Below, piece by piece: positions 28,111 through 37,209 of a stretch of DNA of 64,000 bases. The notes under the pieces were generated by a model, which did not search any database, had not been told where the DNA came from, and saw only the letters and a program-made list of their open reading frames with translations. Each line of letters begins with the position of its first letter. The first letter of the stretch is position 1. This DNA comes from Alistipes ihumii AP11 (GTDB lineage Bacteria > Bacteroidota > Bacteroidia > Bacteroidales > Rikenellaceae): the NCBI RefSeq assembly GCF_025144665.1, contig NZ_CP102294.1:1240001-1304000 (forward strand), given 5' to 3'. The translations under genes and the position numbers were made by a program.

Positions 28111-28200
28111 AAGAATGTTATTTACCTGACAATAAGGTAGGAATACGGGCATTTATTTCCGGGAACCGCTTCTCTCGGTGCGAAGCGATAACGGTTTTTG
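28111..28200 (+). ncRNA. Candidate small RNA
   Basis: Predicted to begin just after the orphan promoter. It holds a 5-bp hairpin (TACCT 28123-28127 with AGGTA 28135-28139), then a second hairpin CGCTTC/GAAGCG (28167-28172 with 28182-28187) followed by T5 at 28195-28199, resembling an intrinsic terminator. It matches no known RNA family that I recognise. An open frame from TTG 28198 (or ATG 28213) to 28467 could instead be a short gene, but its second half is Arg/Pro-rich and unconvincing. Confidence 0.35.
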
Positions 28201-28436
28201 TCCGTTACCGGCATGGGCCTGTCGATTATGATCGCCGTTTATTTCAACAGGAATAAACAGGGACAAGAATCGGGGTCCATGTCTTCTTTATCTGTCCGCA
28301 TTTCAGAAGGGGGAATACAAGGCATATGGTCCTCCAAAAAGACATTCTCTCCGGAAAAACGACCCGGCGCGGAACGCCGTCGCCCGAAAGCGGGCCCTGC
28401 CCGGAAACGGAGGATTCCGCCATACGTCCTATCCCG

Positions 28437-29717
28437 TCAGGGCCGGATATTGGCCGCCTTGCGATAGGCCGAAATAGCGACCTTCTCGTTAAAGTGAGCC
28501 GTGATGACGTTCGTATAAGCTTGAATCCACGATATCTGGGAAGAGATCACATCGAGGACGGCCAACTGTCCTTCATTGTAGCTGAACGTATTGAGCGACA
28601 GGTTTTCGCCGGCGACGTCCAGGTTGGCCTGCGCGATCTCGATCTGAATAGCCGCCTCGGTGATGTTGGTCCATGCCGACGAGATAGCCAGCGTCAGGTC
28701 GTCGACCTTCTGTCGCTCGGCATACTGGGCCGAGCGGAAAGCGGCCTGCGACACCGCCACCGCCCGACGACGCTCCCCCCAATGGAAAATCGGGACGCTC
28801 AGCCGGAGAAAGGTCAGCCCGTCCACCTCGGTCTCTCCATTGAAATTAGGCGACAGGCTGTTCCAGACGCCCTGCACGCCGGCCGACAGACGGGGCATGA
28901 AGCGAGCCGAAGCCAGCTTGACGCCGTAGCGCTCGTATTCGATCCGGCGCGAGGCGATCAGGTAGTCGGGATGCTCTCCGAGCGCCCTCTCCAGATCGAC
29001 CGGCTGGGGCAGCGGGCTCGGCTCCGTGATCGAATCGGCGATGCGCCGGGGCATGTCCGGCTCGACGCCCGACAGAACGTTGAAGTTCTGCAATGCCACC
29101 CGGTAGAGATTCTCGACCTGAATCCGGTAGAACTCGGCGCTTCGGAGCCGCGTCCGGATCATCAGCAGATCGTTCTTGGCCACATACCCGTCCTCGAAGC
29201 GCGTGCGAATCACATCGTACATCGTCCGGACGATCTGCTCATAGCGGACCGTGGCCTCTAACAACGCGGCGTTCGACGCCAGATTCCAGTAGTTGTACTC
29301 GGCCAGATAGGTCACGTCCAGTTCCGTGAGCTGCTGTTCGAGGGTCGCCATATCGTATCCGACCAATGCCTGCCGGTAACCGTTACGAACGCTTCCCCCG
29401 CCGTATATCTGCTGGACGACGGCGGGCTGCAGGCTGAACGAATAGGGCCTCAACAGCTTTTCCTGCCCGTCCTGCGTACCGTAACGGTTCTTGAAATGGA
29501 TCGAGAAGTCGCCGTCGGCGCTCAGCTGCGGCAGAAAACCCGTATGCAGACCGCGTGCGGACTGGTAGGCCGCTTCCGCGTTCTCGGCCGCCTGTTTCAG
29601 CCGGTAACTGTACTCGAGCACCTGACGCCGGTAATCCTGAAGCGTTACGGTAGTCTGCGCACGCAGGCACGGCCCGATGCAGCAAGTCGCCGTCAAAAGC
29701 ATGACAAAAGTTTTCAT
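28437..29717 (-). CDS. TolC family outer-membrane efflux channel
   Basis: A 426-residue outer-membrane factor with a cleavable signal (about 1-20) and two long alpha-helical hairpin repeats typical of the OEP/TolC family (QAAENAEAAYQSARGLHTGFLPQLSADGDF and, in the second repeat, ISSAWTNITEAAIQIEIAQANLDVAGENLSLNTFSYNEGQ; each shown only in part). The exit duct of a tripartite pump. It starts 12 bases after the pump gene and is the last gene of the adaptor-pump-channel operon. Confidence 0.93.
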   Translation of the reverse strand: MKTFVMLLTATCCIGPCLRAQTTVTLQDYRRQVLEYSYRLKQAAENAEAAYQSARGLHTGFLPQLSADGDFSIHFKNRYGTQDGQEKLLRPYSFSLQPAVVQQIYGGGSVRNGYRQALVGYDMATLEQQLTELDVTYLAEYNYWNLASNAALLEATVRYEQIVRTMYDVIRTRFEDGYVAKNDLLMIRTRLRSAEFYRIQVENLYRVALQNFNVLSGVEPDMPRRIADSITEPSPLPQPVDLERALGEHPDYLIASRRIEYERYGVKLASARFMPRLSAGVQGVWNSLSPNFNGETEVDGLTFLRLSVPIFHWGERRRAVAVSQAAFRSAQYAERQKVDDLTLAISSAWTNITEAAIQIEIAQANLDVAGENLSLNTFSYNEGQLAVLDVISSQISWIQAYTNVITAHFNEKVAISAYRKAANIRP

Positions 29718-29729
29718 GATTTCATTCGT

Positions 29730-32700
29730 TTAGGAATCGACGGTATCCGGACCGGACACCTGCAGTCCGGCCGCTCTCGGGGACCGTATGCGGAAGAATA
29801 TGCAGTAAGCGACCGGCAGGACGAGAATCGTAAGCAGCGATGCGACGAGCAGCCCGCCCATGATCGTTGCCGCCATGCCGCCGAACATCGAGTCGAACAG
29901 CAACGGCAGCATGCCCAGAATCGTCGTCCCGGAAGCCATCAGCACGGGAACGATTCTCGACCGCGTGGCCGACACGACCGCCTCGTAAGGCGACTTCCCC
30001 CCTGCCGACTCGCCTCCGATCCGGTCGACGAGCACGATCGCATTCTTGACATTCATGCCCACCAGTCCGAGCAGCCCGAGCATCGCGAAAAAGTCGAACT
30101 GCTTGCCGGTAACCCAAAGGCCGAGCACGACCCCGATGAATATCAGAGGCACCATCAGCAGAATGACGACCGGCTTCTTGTAGGACCGGAACAGCAGCAG
30201 CAGCGTCGCAAAGATCAGCAGCAGCGTGAGCGGCATACCCTCGGCCAAGGCGGCGTTCGAGTCCTCCTGACTCTGCTGCTCTCCGAAAACCTTCATCGTA
30301 TAGCCCTCGGGCAGCCGGACTTCAGACTCGATTCGGGAAAAGACCTCCGCGAAAGCCCGTTTCGTATTGGCCCCCCGAACCGGGTCGCACTGCGCCATCA
30401 TGACCCTCTCGCGATTGTAGCGCTTCACGACCCCGTACCGGTAATCGAAATCGAAGCGCTCGGTCACCTGCTCCAGCGGATACACCTTGCCGCTCGGCGA
30501 GTAGATCGGGATCGAGCGCAGATTGTCCAGACTGAAGTCGGTCAGATTCTCGTCGACGAGCAGAATCGGCATGAGACGATCCTTGTAGCGGAACTCCCCG
30601 AGCCGGTACCCGCTCGTGGCGATGTTCATCTGCTGAGCCATCGCCGAGCGGGTAATGCCCAGCCGGGGCCCCTTCTCCTGCGAGTAGACGGGAGTCCATA
30701 TAGGAACCGCGTTTCCCCAGCTGTTGCGAATATCCCCCACTTCGGGAATCGAGGCCATGATACGCTGCGCCTGCTCGGTCAGCTCGGCCAGCGTATCGAT
30801 GTCGGGACCGATGAAGCCGATCTCGATAGCCGCCTCGACGGCAGGCGAGAGTTTGAACAGCGACGAGCGGACGAGCAGATCGGGACAATTCTCCCGGACA
30901 TAACGGTCGAACCGCTGCTCGACGGCGGCCGTCGAGTCCTTGCTCGACAGTTCGACCAGCACGTTCGCGAAATTCGGCTTCGGTCCGAACGACGGACTGG
31001 CCAAATAGTAGCGGGGAGGCGAGCTGCCCATCGTAACCGAGACGGTCCGGACCGAGGGCTGGTCGCGGAGCCACCGATCGAGCCGGGCCGTCTGACGCTC
31101 CATGTCGCGGATATTATAGCCGTCGGGCAGAAAGCAGTCGGCGCGGAAATAGGGCTTGTCGAGGTTGGGAAAAAAGTTCTGGGGCATGACGCTCATCGCG
31201 TACAACGCGCCGGCGAACAGCGCCAGCACGACGGCCGCCACCGCATAGCGCCAACGGATCAACGCTCCGAGCAGACGGTCGAAGCGGCGGTAGAATCTCC
31301 CGGCATACGGGTCGCGCGGAACGGCTCCCGAGCGGTCCCGGAGGATGTAGCTACCGAACAGCGGCGTCTGCGACAGCGCGAGCACCCAGCTCAGTGTCAG
31401 CGAGATGGCGAGCACGACGAACAGCGGCTTGACGATCTCGGCCACGGCCGACGGCGCCAGATAGAGCGGCAGGAACGAAAAGACGGCGATCAGCGTCGCG
31501 CCGAACAGGCCCCATTGGGGCACGGTCGCCCCCCCGATCAGGGCCCGATCTCTCGGTACGCCGCGCAACATCGCGTTCTGCGCGTTGTCCGTCACGACGA
31601 TCGCATTATCGACGAGCATGCCCATCGCAATGATGAACCCGGCCAGCGAAGTCCGGTTCAGCCCGACATCCAGCCCTTGCATGATCAGCAGCGTGCCTCC
31701 GATAGTGAAAAGCAGCGAGCTGCCGATCAGCAGGCCGGCGCGGAATCCCATGATCGCCATGATCAGCAGGATCACGATCGCGACCGACTCAAGCAGGTTC
31801 ATGACGAACGCGCGGTTCGCCTCGGCGGCGATCCGGTTTTCGGGATAGAGCGTCTGAAGCGCGATGCCGAGCGGCATCATCGGCGTGATCGTCGCCAGCT
31901 TCCGCTCGATCAGCCTGCCCGTGCGCACGACATCCTTCTCCGGATCGGTCGAAATGCCGATGCCTATAGCCCGCTGCCCGTTCACGCGCATCAGCGTCGA
32001 GGGAGGCTCCGCGTAGCCCGTCTCGACCCGGGCGATGTCGCCCAAGCGGACCTGAAGTCCTTGGGAGGAGGTCAGCAGCTGGTTCCGGATGTCGTCGAGA
32101 CTCTTATAGGTTCCCGTTTCGATGATCCGTATCTGCATGTCGCCGGCCAGCTTCTCGCTGCTTCCGACCAGCGCGTTCTGCGAGCCGAGAATCCGGATGA
32201 TCTCGTCGGGCGCGATGAACAGGCTGGCGAGCGCCGCCATGCTGACCCGGACGTTCACCACGTCCTGCTGCTCGCCGAAAAGCGTCACTTTCTGCACGCC
32301 GTCGACCGGCACCAGCTCGGTCTTGATCCGCTGCGCCCAGTCGCGCATCTCCTCGTACGTGAAACCCGGATCGGCCGACAGACCGTAGTAGATGCCGAAC
32401 ACGTCGCCGTAATCGTCCCCGACCGAGATCGGCGAGGCCCCCTCGGGCAAGACGGCCTGCACGGTGAGAATCTTCCGCCGAAGCTCGTCCCACATCTGCG
32501 GCATTTCGTCGGCCGGAGTCGAGGGCAACAGCTCGATCATGATTTTCGACATGCCGTAGAACGACTCGGAGGTGATTTTATAGACCCGGCGCATCGACTG
32601 AATCTCGCGCTCGATCGGTTCGGTAATCAACTGCTCGACCTCCTCGGGCGTAGCGCCGGGATAGCGGGTAACGATCGACGCGCTCTTGATCACGAACGGC

Positions 32701-32819
32701 GCGTCTTCCTTCTTTCCGAGATGGCCGAACGCGACGAGACCGCCGATGAAAAGCACGGCCAGAAAGAACCAGATCACCTTCGGATTGTCGAGCGAGTATC
32801 GCGGCAGATTCATCTTCAT
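29730..32819 (-). CDS. RND efflux transporter permease subunit (AcrB/HAE1-like)
   Basis: A 1029-residue inner-membrane pump with two repeats of six helices and two large periplasmic loops, the AcrB architecture. The N-terminus MNLPRYSLDNPKVIWFFLAVL and SIVTRYPGATPEEVEQLITEPIE are family hallmarks. In helix 4, GMLVDNAIVVTDN has a single Asp where AcrB has a DD pair, as in several non-AcrB RND branches. The C-terminal half ends GMLPLLFDSMFGGMAATIMGGLL. It starts directly after the adaptor stop. Substrate (drug, bile acid, lipid or metal) cannot be told. Confidence 0.94.
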   Translation of the reverse strand: MKMNLPRYSLDNPKVIWFFLAVLFIGGLVAFGHLGKKEDAPFVIKSASIVTRYPGATPEEVEQLITEPIEREIQSMRRVYKITSESFYGMSKIMIELLPSTPADEMPQMWDELRRKILTVQAVLPEGASPISVGDDYGDVFGIYYGLSADPGFTYEEMRDWAQRIKTELVPVDGVQKVTLFGEQQDVVNVRVSMAALASLFIAPDEIIRILGSQNALVGSSEKLAGDMQIRIIETGTYKSLDDIRNQLLTSSQGLQVRLGDIARVETGYAEPPSTLMRVNGQRAIGIGISTDPEKDVVRTGRLIERKLATITPMMPLGIALQTLYPENRIAAEANRAFVMNLLESVAIVILLIMAIMGFRAGLLIGSSLLFTIGGTLLIMQGLDVGLNRTSLAGFIIAMGMLVDNAIVVTDNAQNAMLRGVPRDRALIGGATVPQWGLFGATLIAVFSFLPLYLAPSAVAEIVKPLFVVLAISLTLSWVLALSQTPLFGSYILRDRSGAVPRDPYAGRFYRRFDRLLGALIRWRYAVAAVVLALFAGALYAMSVMPQNFFPNLDKPYFRADCFLPDGYNIRDMERQTARLDRWLRDQPSVRTVSVTMGSSPPRYYLASPSFGPKPNFANVLVELSSKDSTAAVEQRFDRYVRENCPDLLVRSSLFKLSPAVEAAIEIGFIGPDIDTLAELTEQAQRIMASIPEVGDIRNSWGNAVPIWTPVYSQEKGPRLGITRSAMAQQMNIATSGYRLGEFRYKDRLMPILLVDENLTDFSLDNLRSIPIYSPSGKVYPLEQVTERFDFDYRYGVVKRYNRERVMMAQCDPVRGANTKRAFAEVFSRIESEVRLPEGYTMKVFGEQQSQEDSNAALAEGMPLTLLLIFATLLLLFRSYKKPVVILLMVPLIFIGVVLGLWVTGKQFDFFAMLGLLGLVGMNVKNAIVLVDRIGGESAGGKSPYEAVVSATRSRIVPVLMASGTTILGMLPLLFDSMFGGMAATIMGGLLVASLLTILVLPVAYCIFFRIRSPRAAGLQVSGPDTVDS

Positions 32820-32820
32820 C

Positions 32821-33864
32821 TTATTTCAGGATTTTGACTCGCTCGCCCTGCTCGATCCGGTAGACGCCCGCCGTCACGACCGTCTCTCCGGGGACGAGCC
32901 CCCGAGTCACCATGACCATGTCGCTGCCGTACAGATCACCGAGAGTCACCTCGCGCAACTCCGCCTCGGCGCGGTCGCTTACCACCCAGACATACTCCTT
33001 GCCGTCCCGGTCGAACACGGCCGTCAGCGGAACGCCGGTCATGTCGCGCCGGTCCGGGATGTCCACCCTCAGGTTGACCGTGCAGGCCATGCCGGGCGCG
33101 ATGTCGTACTTCCCGACGTTCTGCCCGTCGAGCGTCAGCGCGACGGTAATGCCGGCAGCCTGCGTCGAGCTCTGGACATACTCTTTGAGGAGGGCATCGA
33201 ATACGACGTTCGGATAGTTGTCGAACCGGACGGTAAACGCGAGGCCGGACAGTTTGAGGGTTTGCAGTCCGCTTTCGGGCATCGTGAACTTGACCGAACG
33301 CGTCTGCGGATTGACAAGCCGGACAACCGGCTCGCCCGCCTGAACCCGCTGGTAGTTGTCGGCATAGACTTTCTCGACGGCACCCGAGAACGGCGCGACC
33401 AGCTTCGTGTCGGCCAGAATGCTTTTCGAGTTGTCGTAAGCCGTGCGCGCCCGGACGTAGGCGGCTTCGGCCGTCTCGTAGTCCTGACGCGAAATCGCCT
33501 GCCGTTCGATCAGCCGCTTGTTGCGCTCGAGCTGCGACTGGGCCGTCAGATAGGTAGCCTTGTCGGCCTCCATTTGCAGCATGTACTCGCGGGGATTGAT
33601 CTCGGCGATGACGGTGCCTTTCTTGACGCTCTGGCCTTCCGAAACGTTCATTTTGACGATCTGGCCCGGCTCCCGGAAAGCCAGGTTCGAAATGTCGTCG
33701 GCCGTCGACATGCCAGCGAAATTCTTGTTTATGGCGCCGAGCGATTCGGTCGTGAAAGTCTTGATGGGTCTGGCTGCCGCGCCCGGCGCCTGCCTCGGCG
33801 CCGGATCCCCGCAGCCGCACATCGCGGCGGCTCCGGCAAGGAGCAACAGAAATCTGTATCTCAT
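32821..33864 (-). CDS. RND efflux periplasmic adaptor subunit
   Basis: A 347-residue membrane-fusion protein, lipid-anchored in the periplasm by an N-terminal signal with a Cys-rich end (AAAMCGCGDP). It has the half-lipoyl region around VSEGQSVKKGTVIAEINPRE, an alpha-helical hairpin (LQMEADKATYLTAQSQLERNKRL, shown in part), then the second lipoyl half FSGAVEKVYADNYQRVQAGEPVV and a beta-barrel, ending VVTAGVYRIEQGERVKI. It connects the pump to the TolC-like channel and is first in the operon. No local TetR or two-component regulator is present. Confidence 0.93.
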   Translation of the reverse strand: MRYRFLLLLAGAAAMCGCGDPAPRQAPGAAARPIKTFTTESLGAINKNFAGMSTADDISNLAFREPGQIVKMNVSEGQSVKKGTVIAEINPREYMLQMEADKATYLTAQSQLERNKRLIERQAISRQDYETAEAAYVRARTAYDNSKSILADTKLVAPFSGAVEKVYADNYQRVQAGEPVVRLVNPQTRSVKFTMPESGLQTLKLSGLAFTVRFDNYPNVVFDALLKEYVQSSTQAAGITVALTLDGQNVGKYDIAPGMACTVNLRVDIPDRRDMTGVPLTAVFDRDGKEYVWVVSDRAEAELREVTLGDLYGSDMVMVTRGLVPGETVVTAGVYRIEQGERVKILK

Positions 33865-34231
33865 AGCGGAAAACCTCGTTCTTTGACAGCCTGATTATAA
33901 GCCAAAATCATGCCACACGAGACCGCAGGTCCTACCGGGAACGACAATGCCGGGCCCGATTCCCCCTGCCAGAAACGCAAGGCGGCGAAACGCCGACGGA
34001 ATACCTCAAAAAAAGAAAAGCGTTAAAAGCGATTGTAACGGGAAAGACATGCAGACGACGAATTCGGATAGGCCAAAGCCACGAAAACCGAACCGTCCGC
34101 CAAGCCGCACGCAGCGACGATTCTATTCCTCCGGTCGACTCGGAGGCAGGAAATCGGAACAGGATGGCCGGAAACTCAGACGGGAACCATGCCGGTTTGC
34201 CGGCGTAGCCATATGCAGGAGTCAACGGATG
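33865..34231. other. Spacer upstream of the efflux operon
   Basis: About 370 bases. The nearest promoter-like match for the efflux operon is TGATTTTG on the minus strand (about 33904-33911), one base off TAnnTTTG. No gene seen. Confidence 0.35.
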
Positions 34232-35476
34232 TCACCGCTTTCTTCTGTGCGCCGTAAATACGACGTATGCCAACGCCAGCGCAACCAGCAGCGTTCCCAG
34301 CAGCCAGGCCCGGCCGTTCTCCGCACCGCGCTCGACGACCGCCTCAAGCACGGTCCGGTCGCCGTACAGGCTGTCGAAGCGGGGTATGTCGCGGCAATTC
34401 CATTTCCCCAGAACGATCCCCTCCTTGAGCAGCACCAAGCCGGTCCGGGCCCGGATCATCGTCTTAAGCGTCGTAGGGTCGATATTATAGACGGGGACGC
34501 CCCGTTCGCCGAGCGCGATCAGGCCCCCTTCCGGCAAGGGCGAGGTCGTGACGCATACGGCCGGATAGCCGTGATGCGCCGCATACCGGACGACTTCCTC
34601 CATGCGCTCGCGGCAACCGTCCCTCAACCCGTCCTCGGTCCGCGTCATAACGATCAGAAAGACTTCGCGAGGCGAGGCGAGCAGAGCCGTCGCATGGTCG
34701 CCGTCCGAATCGAAAACGGAAAAATCGGCGATGGCGGGACGACGGGACGGCATTCGTTCCTCGATCCGGGTATCGACGTATTCCCAGCGCAGCGTATCGT
34801 ACCACGAGGTATCCTGCAACGCGAATTCGCGCAGTTCTCCGCTCAGGCGGTCCCTGTAAACCAACGTCGTCGTCACGTCCCCTCCGGCAGAAGCCAACTG
34901 GGCGGGAATGTTCGCGCCGACCTTGAACGGCAGAAAATCGACGAGGGGAAGATGGCGCATCGAATAGATCCCTATGCCCGACGAAAAAAGCAGAAAGAAG
35001 AAAACCATGCTGTTTTCCACGATCGAGCGCTGCCGGTCGTGACCGTGACGCTCATGGCGAACGCCCCGCCAAAGCAGCAACGCGAAAGCCGACAAGAGAA
35101 CATTCTTGTAGAACGTCTGCCAGTTGGTCAGCTTCACCGCATCGCCGAAGCAACCGCAGTCCGCGACCGGATTCCACAGCGCGAGAACGAGCGTCAGCAC
35201 CGTGAAGAAGCCCATAAAGAGCAAAGCCAGCCGCGCCGCGCCGCGCTCCCTGACCCTGAAAAGCAGGCAGAGACCGATGGTCATCTCCGTAGCCGAAAGC
35301 AGAATCGACAGCGCGAACTGAGCTCCGACGAGCCAGTCCATGGAAAAGGCCCTAAGGTACTCGCCGAGCTTGATCGCCGTTCCCCACGGATCGACGCCCT
35401 TGACGAATCCCGAAAAAATGAACACCAGAGCGACGATCCACCGCGACAGGGCCGGCCAAAGGGCATGCTTTTTCAT
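34232..35476 (-). CDS. DoxX-like membrane protein of the BT_3928 type
   Basis: A 414-residue membrane protein. The N-terminal four-helix DoxX/MauE-like module (about 8-145) carries FIFSGFVKGVDPWGTAIKL and the Cys motif VADCGCFGDAVKLTNWQTFYKN, which is conserved in this group and suggests a redox role. A periplasmic segment starting SMRHLPLVDFLPFKVGANIP and a second domain (about 190-385) follow, then one C-terminal helix (VALALAYVVFTAH). Such fusions are widespread in Bacteroidota but biochemically uncharacterised to my knowledge. Transcribed alone from a good promoter. Confidence 0.85.
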   Translation of the reverse strand: MKKHALWPALSRWIVALVFIFSGFVKGVDPWGTAIKLGEYLRAFSMDWLVGAQFALSILLSATEMTIGLCLLFRVRERGAARLALLFMGFFTVLTLVLALWNPVADCGCFGDAVKLTNWQTFYKNVLLSAFALLLWRGVRHERHGHDRQRSIVENSMVFFFLLFSSGIGIYSMRHLPLVDFLPFKVGANIPAQLASAGGDVTTTLVYRDRLSGELREFALQDTSWYDTLRWEYVDTRIEERMPSRRPAIADFSVFDSDGDHATALLASPREVFLIVMTRTEDGLRDGCRERMEEVVRYAAHHGYPAVCVTTSPLPEGGLIALGERGVPVYNIDPTTLKTMIRARTGLVLLKEGIVLGKWNCRDIPRFDSLYGDRTVLEAVVERGAENGRAWLLGTLLVALALAYVVFTAHRRKR

Positions 35477-35502
35477 ATCGTATTCTCTTTCAGTCGTTCA
35501 TG

Positions 35503-35533
35503 CAAATGTATGCAATTTATTCGAAGAATGAAA
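35503..35533 (-). promoter_or_regulatory. Promoter of the DoxX-like gene
   Basis: Minus strand TTTC (35530-35533), 19 bases, TACATTTG (35503-35510), 27 bases before the start codon. Close to the full -33/-7 consensus. Confidence 0.7.
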
Positions 35534-36277
35534 CATGCCCTTTCCTTCGCCCGCCGGCGCAGCCGCATCCGTATCTTCGCGTATCGGTCCCTGTCGAAAG
35601 AATTCGGGACCGAACGAACGAGAGCCCCGAAGAATAGTGAGACGCGCAGAAGACCGACCGGCTCACGCAGTCGCAACGGTCGCGTACCGTATGCCGCCGC
35701 AGAAGACCGCTCACACGCCGAGCGTATGGTCACGCAGGAAAACTTTGCTTAAAATTCCGCCCGACAAAGTTTATAAGGCGAAGTCCCGCATCACCGACAA
35801 CCGAGCATCCCGGCGCGTAGTCCATGCGACGGCAGCCATTCACGGACGGTACGCGAGGCGGGCAGATCGCTCCGAACGGCTTACCGACGACCGGAGATTT
35901 TCTCGCGATGGAACCGCCTCGGTCGCAAGAGTGAACTCCGGCGTTCCTCGCATAACGGGACACGGCAGAAAAGCGCTGTCCGGAACCGGCCGATCGTCGG
36001 GCCGCCCGAAAGATACCGCCCGACAAAAAGCGCCGCAGCATATTTGCAGGAAACGGTGCGGAACTCCCGGACTCGCCGTGCCCAAAGATTCTCCCTACAC
36101 GGCAGGCGACAGCCGATTATCGGACAGAATCCTCCTCGCGACAAAAATCGGAACCGGGTAAAAAATTAAACACGCATGCGGTAAGAACCGGACAAGACAT
36201 GCGAAACGACCCGCCGCAGAGCGACGGTGCTCCCACCGCGCGCCGGCGACACGCGAGGCCGACTTCTGCGTCTCGGG
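35534..36277. other. Long gene-free spacer
   Basis: About 740 bases between thymidylate kinase and the DoxX-like promoter. Frames on both strands give Arg/Ser-rich, domain-free translations. No RNA hallmarks (tmRNA, RNase P, SRP) were found. Confidence 0.5.
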
Positions 36278-36979
36278 CTATCGTTTCCCTTCGGGTAATG
36301 GGAGCATCCGATCCACCTGCCGGGCGATCCGCTCGAAAATCGAATCGGGATCGAGCATCGAGCCGTCGGGAGCCGAACAGTCGATTACCCGGAACCGGTC
36401 GTCGAGCGCTTCCTGCTCGAGATAGACCTCCCGGACGCGCTGTTGCAGGATGAGCGAGGACTCGTGAATATCCCTCTTGCCCTGCAAATACTCGCGGTCG
36501 TCGCCCTCGCGGACCTCCTCGAGCTTCCTTTTGGTAAAGCCGAACGGCACGTCGAGAAACAGGGACAGATCAGGAACGGGAATCGCATGATGACAGTATT
36601 CCAGATCGACGATCCAGTCGCGCAGTTTCCGCCGGGCCTGCGGATCGGCGACCTTGGCGCACTGGTAGGCCACGTTGGAATAGACATACCGGTCCAGTAT
36701 TACGCTTTTTCCCTCCGCCAGCCAGCCCCGGATCGCCGCAGCCGCATCGGCCCGGTCGCCGGCGTACAGCAGCGCCACGATATAGGGATCGACCCGGTCG
36801 ACTCCGCCGAGCTCGCCCCGCAGGAAGCGGGCGATCAACTCTCCGTACACGGGCGCGTCGAAACGCGGGAAGTGAAGGTATTCGTACCCGATGCCCCGCG
36901 CGGCGAGCATTTGTTGCAAACGGTGAATCTGGGTGGACTTTCCGGCCCCGTCGAGGCCTTCCAAAACAAGCAAGGGCAT
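36278..36979 (-). CDS. tmk: Thymidylate kinase
   Basis: A 233-residue cytosolic kinase converting dTMP to dTDP. The P-loop LEGLDGAGKST is at residues 6-16, followed by the DR-type motif VILDRYVYSNVAYQCAK and a thymidylate-binding core; DLSLFLDVPF and a lid region with KRDIHE follow. It is slightly longer than E. coli Tmk (213 residues). It follows sufS on the same strand after a 230-base gap with no clear promoter, so co-transcription with suf is possible but unproven. Confidence 0.93.
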   Translation of the reverse strand: MPLLVLEGLDGAGKSTQIHRLQQMLAARGIGYEYLHFPRFDAPVYGELIARFLRGELGGVDRVDPYIVALLYAGDRADAAAAIRGWLAEGKSVILDRYVYSNVAYQCAKVADPQARRKLRDWIVDLEYCHHAIPVPDLSLFLDVPFGFTKRKLEEVREGDDREYLQGKRDIHESSLILQQRVREVYLEQEALDDRFRVIDCSAPDGSMLDPDSIFERIARQVDRMLPLPEGKR

Positions 36980-37209
36980 TTCTTCCGTATTTCAAATCGA
37001 GTTATCCGGGCAGGGTGTAGGCCGTCGCCCGTCGTTTTCAGCTTTCTTCCTTCGTTTTCAGCTTCCTGTGCGGGGCCGCCGCAAGCGCTCGTCGCCAAGC
37101 GGGACGGTCATATCCATTCGAGCACAACGAACGGTTCTCATAACGACTCGCGCTATCCGGAGCGCGCTCTTCCCCGCCGGCCGGAACGAAGCGGACGACG
37201 GGCCCCGCC

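Noticed and set aside
28198-28467. An 89-codon plus-strand frame starting at TTG
   Set aside because: Has a promoter about 100 bases upstream, but the second half is Lys/Arg/Pro-rich, overlaps the TolC-like gene end, and a terminator-like hairpin precedes it. Kept only as an alternative to the small RNA.
29496-32837. An 1113-codon plus-strand frame opposite the RND pump
   Set aside because: Shadow frame, dominated by Arg/Gln/His/Asp, no recognisable domain; the minus-strand pump is unmistakable.
35534-36277. RNase P RNA, tmRNA or SRP RNA in the long spacers
   Set aside because: I looked for the conserved words of these RNAs (for example GGATTCGAC, GAGGAAAGTCC) and found none in this or the other spacers.
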